Positions 34,043-41,265 of a stretch of 54,381 nt of DNA are shown here, piece after piece; the stretch's first letter is position 1; each line of letters begins with the position of its first letter. This DNA is from Planctomycetota bacterium (GTDB lineage: Bacteria; Planctomycetota; J058; JAJDCQ01). The notes beneath the pieces are model-generated. The model made no database searches and was not told the DNA's origin. It saw nothing but the letters and a program-made list of their open reading frames with translations. The translations under genes and the position numbers were made by a program. The DNA lies in contig JAJDCQ010000100.1 in NCBI GenBank assembly GCA_029260755.1, forward strand, positions 1-54,381, in the 5' to 3' direction.

Positions 34043-35815
34043 GTGCAGCCTGCGACGAGTCCGCCCGCCCTCGTCCCGCGCGGCGCGGGCATCACGACGA
34101 AGTTGCTCCTCGCCCTCGCCCTCCCGACGGCCGGGCTCGCGGCCCTCGCCGCGCTGGCCCCGGATCGGGGTCTCGAGCTGCTCGCGCGGAGTCGCGCCGA
34201 GGCGGTCGGCCGCGTCGTCGCCCACCACCTCGTCGCCGCGCGACGCCAGTACACCGAGTCGGTCGTCGCGCGGGTCGGCGACTCGCCCCACGCGCCCGCG
34301 ACCGGACCGGACGACGCTCCGGACGAGGCGCGCGTGCCGACGCCGGCCGCCCACGTCCGCGGGATCGCCGCGGGCGCCCGGACCTCGGGGCCGAGCTTCT
34401 CCTACCGGTTCGTCGATCGCTGGGGCGGCGTCGACGGCCGCGTCGATCCGGCGATGGCACGCGCCGTCGCGGCGCTGCGGGCGCAGGCGGAGACCCGAGC
34501 CGCGGCCGGCACCTCGCCCGGGGCCCCGCTCGACCCGGTCGTCGAGGAGGTCGCCCGGGAGGGGCGGCGCCACCTGCGGATCGTCGTCGCCGAGACGGCG
34601 AGCTCGGCCGCGTGCGTGAGCTGCCACGACGCCTGGGAGGCGCGCGATGACGTCCGGGCCGCGCGGCGGACTGCCGGTCAGGAGGAGGGGCGGGTCCACG
34701 GCCGGGACGAGGTGCTCGGCGCGGTCGCCGTCGAGGTCGACATCGACGAGGCGCTCGCCCCGCTCGAGAGCTGGACCAACGGCCTGACGGCCGCGGCGGC
34801 CGGGCTCGGCGCGGTGATCCTCCTCGTCGCCGGCGTCTTCGTCCGCGCGCAGGTCGTCGGTCCGGTCGCGGCGGCGACAGGGCGCGTCGAGGCGCTCCGC
34901 GACGGTCGCGACACGACCCACGCCGGCGGCCCGAGCGACGCGGCCGGCGACGAGCTCGGCGAGCTGCACCGGTCGCTCGGCCGGCTCGCCGCGGGGCTCG
35001 GCGAGGCGGCGCAAGGCGTCGCCGGCAACGCGGAGAGCCTCGCCGACGCGGTCGGCGAGCTCGGCGGAGCGAGCGCCCGGGTCGAGTCGAAGGCGGGCCG
35101 CGCCGCCGACGAGGCCGCCCGGGCGACCACGACGGCGGGCAAGGTAACCCGGAGCATCTCCGAGGTGGCCCGTGCCGCGGACGAGGTCGGCGCCAGCGTC
35201 GTCGAGATCTCCGAGAGCGCGCAGACGGCCGAGCGCGAGGCGACCTCCGCGGTCGCCCTCGTCGCGGCGGCGAACGAGCGGGTCGGACGCCTCGGCGAGA
35301 GCAGCCGAGAGATCGCGAACGCGCTCGATCTCATCGAGGCCATCGCCGAGCAGACGAGCCTGGTCGCCCTGAACGCGAGCATCGAGGCGGCCCGGGCCGG
35401 AGCCAGCGGCCGCGGGTTCGCCGTCGTGGCGAACGAGGTCAAGGACCTCTCCCGCTCGACGGCCCACGCGACCGCCGAGATCGGCGAGCGCATCGCCGCG
35501 ATCCAGACCGACACCCGGAGCGTCGTCGAGGAGATCGGCAAGATCCGCGTGGCGCTGGACCGGGTCCGCAAGCTCCAGGCGACGATCGCCGCCGCCGTCC
35601 ACCAGCAGTCGGCGCAAACGAGCGGGATCGGAAGGAGCGTGACCGAGGCGTCCACCGGGAGCGAGGACTTCGCCGCCAGCGTCGAGCGCGTCCGCGACGA
35701 CACCCACGAGGCGGCCGCCGGAGCGAGGGAGATCGCCGCGACGGCCCGCGAGCTCACCCAGCTCACCCAGCTCGCCGCCAACCTCCGCCGGACCGCGAAC
35801 GCGCCGCGGGGTTGA
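34043..35815 (+). CDS. Methyl-accepting chemotaxis protein with c-type haem-binding sensor
   Basis: This 590-aa receptor has two membrane helices (about 20-40 and 247-270) bracketing a periplasmic domain with a CVSCH haem-attachment motif at 191-195. This resembles the Tll0287-like/DUF3365 sensor, so it may sense redox state, oxygen or nitric oxide. A HAMP-like linker is followed by the signalling hairpin with the conserved tip IEAIAEQTSLVALNASIEAA. A GGAGGAG site five bases before the GTG at 34043 sets the start; the frame is open upstream to 33965, but that lies in the promoter. It is the only receptor near cheA and cheW. Confidence 0.92.
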   Translation: MQPATSPPALVPRGAGITTKLLLALALPTAGLAALAALAPDRGLELLARSRAEAVGRVVAHHLVAARRQYTESVVARVGDSPHAPATGPDDAPDEARVPTPAAHVRGIAAGARTSGPSFSYRFVDRWGGVDGRVDPAMARAVAALRAQAETRAAAGTSPGAPLDPVVEEVAREGRRHLRIVVAETASSAACVSCHDAWEARDDVRAARRTAGQEEGRVHGRDEVLGAVAVEVDIDEALAPLESWTNGLTAAAAGLGAVILLVAGVFVRAQVVGPVAAATGRVEALRDGRDTTHAGGPSDAAGDELGELHRSLGRLAAGLGEAAQGVAGNAESLADAVGELGGASARVESKAGRAADEAARATTTAGKVTRSISEVARAADEVGASVVEISESAQTAEREATSAVALVAAANERVGRLGESSREIANALDLIEAIAEQTSLVALNASIEAARAGASGRGFAVVANEVKDLSRSTAHATAEIGERIAAIQTDTRSVVEEIGKIRVALDRVRKLQATIAAAVHQQSAQTSGIGRSVTEASTGSEDFAASVERVRDDTHEAAAGAREIAATARELTQLTQLAANLRRTANAPRG

Positions 35816-35827
35816 GCGATCGCCGGA

Positions 35828-36487
35828 TCAGTCGGCGAGGTTGAGACCCGCGAGCGCCGCCGCCATCGCCGGCTTCGACGCCTCGTCGGACGAGACCCAC
35901 TCGACCGAGCCGTCGAGCCGTAGGATGTGCCGGCCCTCGAAGTGATTCCGAATCAGGCCGTCGTGCGGCACCGGGTCGGCGTCCGACCACGCGCTGCGTT
36001 CCGCCGCGATCACCGTCTCGGGAGCCGTCTCGCCGACGCGCGCCTGCGCCCGGACGAACCCGTACGAGAACGAGTGGCTGGTTCGAACGTCGTTGTCCTC
36101 GAAACGGAACCCGAGCGGCTCCCAGTCGGGCCCGGGGCGGACCGGAATGTCGTTCGATGCGTAGCAGGTGAGAACCTCGGGATCGTCGATGAAGCCGGCG
36201 CGAATCAGCAGGGCGAACGCCTCGCCGACGTGCTCGGGTCGATCATCCTCGTCGGACGACGCGGCGTGCGGCAGATACCCCTTCGCCCCGCCGGGGCCGA
36301 GGGGCGCGCTCGCATACGCCAGGCAAGCCTCGCCGATGGCCCGGAGGTGCCGCGCGCACTGCTCCCGAACCGCGCGTCCGCTCTTCTGGTATCCGCGCGG
36401 ATCGGCGATCTTGTGCACGAGGAGAGCCAGGAGGATGACGACCCCGACGACGCCGAGGACGCGACCGGCCGAATGGGCGGCAGACAT
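35828..36487 (-). CDS. H-x9-DG domain protein 1
   Basis: This 219-aa protein has a single N-terminal membrane helix (VLGVVGVVILLALLVHKIA), a conserved middle (CLAYASAPLGPGGAKGYLPH) and a C-terminal H-x9-D-G motif, HFEGRHILRLDG. It ends AALAGLNLAD. These features fit the planctomycete pseudopilin-like (DUF1559-related) family, although the usual prepilin cleavage motif is missing. The ATG at 36487 has a GGGAG site. It is first on the map of five tandem relatives on the minus strand. Confidence 0.85.
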   Translation of the reverse strand: MSAAHSAGRVLGVVGVVILLALLVHKIADPRGYQKSGRAVREQCARHLRAIGEACLAYASAPLGPGGAKGYLPHAASSDEDDRPEHVGEAFALLIRAGFIDDPEVLTCYASNDIPVRPGPDWEPLGFRFEDNDVRTSHSFSYGFVRAQARVGETAPETVIAAERSAWSDADPVPHDGLIRNHFEGRHILRLDGSVEWVSSDEASKPAMAAALAGLNLAD

Positions 36488-36564
36488 GGGCGACTCCCGG
36501 CGAAGTCGAACGGTGGCGATCGAGACGGGCCCAGGATGCCAGCCACGCCACGCTCGGTCCAGCG

Positions 36565-37236
36565 TCAGTCGGCGAGATTCAGACCCGCGAGCGCCGCCCC
36601 CATCGCCGGCTCGGAGGCGGCCTCGATCGAGACCCATTCGACCGAGCCGTCGAGCCGGAGAACGTTGCGACCGCCATCGTGATTGATGGCGAGGTCACGA
36701 TGGCACCCGCTCGCCCACGACGAACCCGAGTCTGCTCGCGCCGTGCGGTCCGCGGCGATCATCGTCTCCGGCGCGTCGTGGACCGTGACCTGCCAACGTG
36801 TGAATCCGTACGAGAACTCGGTCGACGACTCGACGCTCGACTCCGAGAACGCGTAGCGGCTCAGGTCGTCACCGGGCCTCCAGCGATTCGGAATGTCGTT
36901 CGACTCGAGACAGACGAATCCCATGGCATCGTCGACGAACCCCGCCCGGACGAGCAACGCGAAGACGTCCCCGACGTCCTCGGCCCGATCCTGCTCGTCG
37001 ACGTCGCGAACGTGAGGGAAGTAGCCCGGCACACCCCCCGGACCGAGCGGAGCGTTCGCATAGGCGAGACACGCCGCCCCGAACCTCTCGAGAGTCGAGG
37101 CGCAACTCGCCTTCCACCGCTTGCTTCTTCGCCACGGTCCCAGGCAGGTCGCGTCGGCGATCGAGAGCGTGATGAGAACGAGGACGAAGACCCCGATCGC
37201 AGTCAGTGCGCTCCGGGTGGAACCGACGGCCGGCAA
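36565..37236 (-). CDS. H-x9-DG domain protein 2
   Basis: This 223-aa protein is the closest relative of protein 1 (shared CLAYANAPLGPGG and an identical LAGLNLAD end). It has an N-terminal helix (ALTAIGVFVLVLITLSIA) and an HDGGRNVLRLDG motif. The start is a TTG at 37236 with a GGAG site upstream. Two Cys in the mid-region (FVCLESNDIPNR) align with Cys in the relatives. The precise role is unknown; family members are thought to be surface or pilus-like. Confidence 0.85.
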   Translation of the reverse strand: MPAVGSTRSALTAIGVFVLVLITLSIADATCLGPWRRSKRWKASCASTLERFGAACLAYANAPLGPGGVPGYFPHVRDVDEQDRAEDVGDVFALLVRAGFVDDAMGFVCLESNDIPNRWRPGDDLSRYAFSESSVESSTEFSYGFTRWQVTVHDAPETMIAADRTARADSGSSWASGCHRDLAINHDGGRNVLRLDGSVEWVSIEAASEPAMGAALAGLNLAD

Positions 37237-37287
37237 GACGGAGCTCCTCTCTCGACCCGGTCGACGAAACGAAGGGGCGACACCCCT

Positions 37288-37950
37288 TCAGGGAGCGAGG
37301 TTCAGGCCGGACAGCGCGGCGGCGACGTCCGGGTCGTCCTCGACGACGGGTCCCAGCTCGACCTCGATCGGGAGGAAGTCGACCGACCCGTCGAACCGGA
37401 GGAGGCTCCGACCGTCGGCGTGGTTTCGGCTGCCTGGCCCGGCGGTGCGGTCGGCGGCGACGATCATCGACGAGCGCGAGTTCCCGTCGGTCCGCTGATC
37501 CTTCGTCCAGCCGTAGGAAAACTCGCGGGTCGTCTGGACGTCGCTGTCTTCGAAGCGGAACGCCGCGAGCGCCTCGTCCTCGGGGCGTCGACGCGGCACG
37601 TCCCCGGCGCCCGGGCAGACGAAGCACTCGGGATCGTCGATCCCCCCCGTCCAGACGAGCATCTCCCACGTCCGCCCGACGTCGCCCGGGCCATCGGGCG
37701 CGTCGCGTGCCCGGACGTGGGGCAGATAGCCCTTCCGGCCGTCCGGCCCGAGCGGACTGGTCATGTACGAAATCACCGCGATCCCGACCTGCTTCAGGTT
37801 GCTGACACACTTCGTCCGGTTCGCAAGGTCGCGAGTGCGACCTCGCGACGTCGCGAGGAGGAGAACGCTCACCGCAACGACCACGGCGATGAGGACGAGC
37901 TCCCAGACGCGGACGCCGCGTTCGCCCTCGTCCGATGGGATGTTCATCAC
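37288..37950 (-). CDS. H-x9-DG domain protein 3
   Basis: This 220-aa relative has a helix at about 15-34 (WELVLIAVVVAVSVLLLA), a mid motif SYMTSPLGPDGRKGYLPH and a C-terminal HADGRSLLRFDG. A GTG at 37950 and an ATG at 37947 are adjacent; the upstream GGAG spacing favours the GTG. The end, AALSGLNLAP, matches the other members. The mid-region Cys (CFVCPGAGDVPRRR) is conserved. Confidence 0.85.
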   Translation of the reverse strand: MMNIPSDEGERGVRVWELVLIAVVVAVSVLLLATSRGRTRDLANRTKCVSNLKQVGIAVISYMTSPLGPDGRKGYLPHVRARDAPDGPGDVGRTWEMLVWTGGIDDPECFVCPGAGDVPRRRPEDEALAAFRFEDSDVQTTREFSYGWTKDQRTDGNSRSSMIVAADRTAGPGSRNHADGRSLLRFDGSVDFLPIEVELGPVVEDDPDVAAALSGLNLAP

Positions 37951-37994
37951 GTCGATTGGCTCCGGTCAACCCACAGTAATCGCTTTGGAGACTC

Positions 37995-38021
37995 GAAGGG
38001 GTCAGGTCTCGGATGTTCGCA
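37995..38021. repeat. Half REP-like element at a truncation point
   Basis: GGGGTCAGGTCTCGGATGTTCGCA matches the arm of the 16155-16222 element. It joins directly onto the broken end of the truncated gene that follows, suggesting that the element took part in the rearrangement. Confidence 0.65.
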
Positions 38022-38136
38022 TTACGCGGGCGAGGGCGGGCGCCGCCGCGAGCGTGAGGACCGCCGCCACGGTGGCCACCACGAGGGCATCGAGCGGCAT
38101 CGTGGCGCGAGCGCGAGCGAAGGCTGGGCTGATCAT
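38002..38136 (-). pseudogene. Truncated H-x9-DG gene, 5' part only
   Basis: The first 37 codons copy the N-terminus of protein 4 (MISPAFARARATMPLDALVV, then ATVAAVLTLAAAPALAR). The frame then enters the REP-like half-element and stops after VMRTSET. Bases 38026-38227 align without gaps to 38816-39017, a constant offset of 790, with only scattered substitutions. So a 202-bp block including the gene junction was duplicated and the rest lost. Confidence 0.8.
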
Positions 38137-38173
38137 GACGGCTCTACGCCGCCCGACCCGACCGGGTTCACTC

Positions 38174-38227
38174 CTACCGGGTGAGATTCAGGCGCGCGAT
38201 CGCCTCGACGAGCTCGTCGCCGACGAT
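38174..38227 (-). pseudogene. Truncated H-x9-DG gene, 3' tail only
   Basis: This is the other half of the duplicated 202-bp block. It encodes the last residues of a protein like number 5 (VGDELVEAIARLNLTR, then stop). Upstream codons do not continue the family. Together with the 5' fragment beside it, the gene order tail-spacer-head of proteins 5 and 4 is preserved. Confidence 0.7.
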
Positions 38228-38248
38228 TCGCTCATCCCGGGATGCCTC

Positions 38249-38926
38249 CTACGGCCCCAGGTTCAACGACGCAAGGGCGGCGACGAGCTTCGGGTCGGCC
38301 GTCGGGCCCTTCTCGACGTCGGACGGCACGAAGTCGACGCTGGCATCGAAGCGAAGCACGTTGCGTCCGTCGGGGTGGTTCACCTGCGGGGGCGCCGGCT
38401 TGGAGACGTCGTAGCCGCCGCAGCGGTCGGCCGCGATGAGGTCGCTGCTTCGCGAGCTCGCGTCGGTCTTCGCCAGGCTGGTCCAGCCGTAGCTGAGCTC
38501 GCTCGATGTGGTCACGTCGGGGTCCTTGAACGCGAAGCTCGGACCCTCCTTCTGCCAGCTCATCAGGCGCCTCGGGATCGCGTTCGACGACGGACAGACG
38601 AGGATCTCGGGGTCATCGATCTCGCCGACCCGGATCATCAGCTCGAACGCCCGCCCGACGTCGCCCGGTCCGTCCGCGACGTTCACCGCGCCGACGTGCG
38701 GCATGGAGCCCTTGCTGCCCCCCGGCCCGAGCCCGCTCGTCATGTAGGCGATCGCCGCGATCCCGAGCATGCGGAGGTTGAGGGAGCACTTGCTGCGGTT
38801 CGACTTCGCCCGGGCGCGGGCGAGGGCGGGAGCCGCCGCGAGCGTGAGGACCGCCGCCACGGTGGCCACCACGAGGACATCGAGCGGCATCGCGGCTCGG
38901 GCGCGAGCGAAGGCCGGGCTGATCAT
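38249..38926 (-). CDS. H-x9-DG domain protein 4
   Basis: This 225-aa relative has an N-terminal helix (LVVATVAAVLTLAAAPALA), AYMTSGLGPGGSKGSMPH and C-terminal HPDGRNVLRFDA, where the usual final Gly is Ala. It ends AALASLNLGP. Its ATG lies 31 bases after protein 5. A copy of its first 37 codons is found at 38026-38136. Confidence 0.85.
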   Translation of the reverse strand: MISPAFARARAAMPLDVLVVATVAAVLTLAAAPALARARAKSNRSKCSLNLRMLGIAAIAYMTSGLGPGGSKGSMPHVGAVNVADGPGDVGRAFELMIRVGEIDDPEILVCPSSNAIPRRLMSWQKEGPSFAFKDPDVTTSSELSYGWTSLAKTDASSRSSDLIAADRCGGYDVSKPAPPQVNHPDGRNVLRFDASVDFVPSDVEKGPTADPKLVAALASLNLGP

Positions 38927-38957
38927 GACGGCTCTACGCCGCCCGACCCGGCCGGGT

Positions 38958-39596
38958 TCACTCCGACCGGGCGAGGTTCAGGCGCGCGATCGCCTCGACG
39001 AGCTCGTCGTCGACGATCTCGCCCGCCGGATCGATCAGGTCGCTCGGCGCGAAGTCGACGGAGCCGTCGAAGCGCAGGATGTTTCGACCTCCCTCGTGAT
39101 TGCCGGGGGAGGTCCCGACCGGCGGGGCGGCCGTCCGGTCCGCGGCCATCGGCGTCGATGCCTTCGAGCTCGCGTCGGTCATCTGCTCGCGCACCCAGCC
39201 GTAGGAGAAGGCGGCGCTCGTCCGGACGTCGGAGTCGGAGTACGAGAACGTGCTCGGATCCCCGACGCTCGGCGCGAGGTCCGCCGAGCCGGGGCACACG
39301 AACACCTCGGCGTCTTCGACCTCGCCGACCTTCACCAGGAGCGCGAAGACGACGCCCACGTCCTCGGGCCGATCGTCCTCATCGAGGCCGCGGACGTGGG
39401 GACTGAACCCCTTCTTCCCGCCCGGCCCGAGCGGCGAGGTCAGGTAGGCGATCGCCGCGATCCCGATGCGATTGAGGTTGTCCGCGCACTCGGTCCGCGG
39501 ATGATGGCGGTGACCAACCGCCGGGAGGAACAAGCCCAGAACGCAGAGCCCGGCGAACGGCACGACGATGATCGCGACCACCCGCTGCCAGCTCAT
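38958..39596 (-). CDS. H-x9-DG domain protein 5
   Basis: This 212-aa relative is first in transcription order. It has an N-terminal helix (VVAIIVVPFAGLCVLGLFLP), AYLTSPLGPGGKKGFSPH and HEGGRNILRFDG. A Cys-containing segment (FVCPGSADLAP) aligns with the others. The ATG has a GGGG-type upstream site. The five genes probably form one operon encoding related surface or pilus-like subunits. Confidence 0.85.
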   Translation of the reverse strand: MSWQRVVAIIVVPFAGLCVLGLFLPAVGHRHHPRTECADNLNRIGIAAIAYLTSPLGPGGKKGFSPHVRGLDEDDRPEDVGVVFALLVKVGEVEDAEVFVCPGSADLAPSVGDPSTFSYSDSDVRTSAAFSYGWVREQMTDASSKASTPMAADRTAAPPVGTSPGNHEGGRNILRFDGSVDFAPSDLIDPAGEIVDDELVEAIARLNLARSE

Positions 39597-39714
39597 CTTC
39601 GTGGCCCCTTCCCGTCGGGTCGCTTGTCCGCCCCCAGCCTACCCCAGGCGTGACGCGCGGCGAAATCCGGGTAAGCTGGGTGCCTCGCTCGAGCCCCGTC
39701 AGGACCAACCGCCC

Positions 39715-41265
39715 ATGCCCGACGACCACCGCCGCGCCGCCGTCCCCGATGCGCTCGAGAGGGCTGGCGGCCTCGTTCCCGGCGCCGCGCGCGCCGTCTC
39801 CGCCGAGACCGGCGTTCCCGAGGCGCACGTCTGGGGCGTCGGCAGCTTCTTCCACCTCCTCGCCCGGCCCGACGTCGACGCGCGCGTCTGCACCGGCCTC
39901 TCGTGTCAGCTCGCGGGCGCCGACGCGCTCCTCGATGCGGCCCGGGGGGCGGGCGTCTCGTGCGAGGGCGTCTCGTGCCTCGCGGCCTGTGATCGCGCGC
40001 CGGCGGTGCTGCGCGGTCGCCGCGTCCAGCCCGACGCGACCGCCGAGACGCTCGGCGCCGAGGTTCCCGACTGGGCCGGCACGATCGGCCCCGATGGCGC
40101 CGACCCCGACCGCCTCGCGATCGACCTCGCCGGCGAGCCCGACTGGTCGGGGACGGCGTTCGCGAAGGCCGAGGCGATGGGCGCCGACGCGGTCATCGAG
40201 GCGATCGACGTCTCCGGCCTCCAGGGCCGCGGCGGCGCCGGCTTCCCGGCCGCGTTCAAATGGAAGAGCGTCCGCGGCCAGCCCGATGAGACCCGCTATG
40301 TCGTCCTGAACGCCGACGAGGGCGAGCCGGGGACGTTCAAGGACCGCGAGGTGCTCCTCCGGCGACCCGACCGGGTGCTGGAAGGCCTCGCCATCGCCGC
40401 CCGCGCCATCGGCGCCCGCGATGTCTACTGCTATCTCCGCGGCGAGTTCGAGATCCCGTGGAAGAAGCTCGCCGACGCCATCGATCGGGTCGGCGCGGCG
40501 GGCCTCTTCCCCGACGTGACCTTCCACATGCACGCGGGCCAGGGCGCCTACATCTGCGGCGAGGAGACGGCGCTCATCGAGGCGCTCGAGGGCAAGCGCG
40601 GGATGCCGCGCCTGCGCCCGCCGTTTCCGACCGAGCACGGCCTCTGGGGCAAGCCGACGCTGGTCCACAACGTCGAGACGATCGCGTGCGTCCCCGCCGT
40701 GGTCACCCGCGGCGGCCCGTGGTTCAAGGACCTCGGCGTGACCGGGCCGGGGACGAAGCTCTACTGCGTGAGCGGCCACGTCGCGCGCCCGGGCACCTAC
40801 GAGATGCCGCTCGGCGTGTCGCTCGAGGAGCTCGTCACGGCGGCCGGCGGCTACGTCGGCATGCTGAAGGCGTTCTCGCCCGGCGGCGCGAGCTCGGGCT
40901 TCCTCCCCGCGTCCGAGAAGCACCGCCCCCTCGACTTCAAGAGCCTCGCCGACGTCGGCTCGATGCTCGGCAGCGCCGGCGTCGTCGTCTGCAACGACAC
41001 GGTCGCCATGCCGTGGGCCGTGAAGCAGCAGCTCCAGTTCTTCGAGGTCGAGAGCTGCGGACAATGCGCGCCGTGCCGGATCGGGACGCGGTTCCTCCGC
41101 GAGGCGCTCGACCGCCACGTCGCCGACCCCAGGCCGGCGGCGCTCGCCCAGGTCGCGGATGTAAGCTGGGAGATGAACGAGGGCTCGATCTGCGGCCTCG
41201 GTCAGGCAGCGTGCCTCCCGCTCACCACCGCGATGAAGTGGTTCCCCGAGGAGTTCGGACAGTGA
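39715..41265 (+). CDS. Formate dehydrogenase, fused gamma-beta subunit (FdsG-FdsB / NuoE-NuoF type)
   Basis: This 516-aa protein joins two modules. The N-terminal NuoE-like part carries a [2Fe-2S] set, Cys59, Cys64, Cys88 and Cys92. The NuoF-like part holds the FMN/NADH site (GRGGAGFPAAFKW, NADEGEPGTFKDR, GAYICGEETALIEALEGKRG) and a [4Fe-4S] set (SCGQCAPCRIGT plus a Cys in ICGLGQAACLPL). It passes electrons from formate to NAD+. The separate subunits of well-studied enzymes are fused here. Its stop overlaps the next GTG (GTGA), showing translational coupling to the catalytic subunit. Confidence 0.93.
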   Translation: MPDDHRRAAVPDALERAGGLVPGAARAVSAETGVPEAHVWGVGSFFHLLARPDVDARVCTGLSCQLAGADALLDAARGAGVSCEGVSCLAACDRAPAVLRGRRVQPDATAETLGAEVPDWAGTIGPDGADPDRLAIDLAGEPDWSGTAFAKAEAMGADAVIEAIDVSGLQGRGGAGFPAAFKWKSVRGQPDETRYVVLNADEGEPGTFKDREVLLRRPDRVLEGLAIAARAIGARDVYCYLRGEFEIPWKKLADAIDRVGAAGLFPDVTFHMHAGQGAYICGEETALIEALEGKRGMPRLRPPFPTEHGLWGKPTLVHNVETIACVPAVVTRGGPWFKDLGVTGPGTKLYCVSGHVARPGTYEMPLGVSLEELVTAAGGYVGMLKAFSPGGASSGFLPASEKHRPLDFKSLADVGSMLGSAGVVVCNDTVAMPWAVKQQLQFFEVESCGQCAPCRIGTRFLREALDRHVADPRPAALAQVADVSWEMNEGSICGLGQAACLPLTTAMKWFPEEFGQ

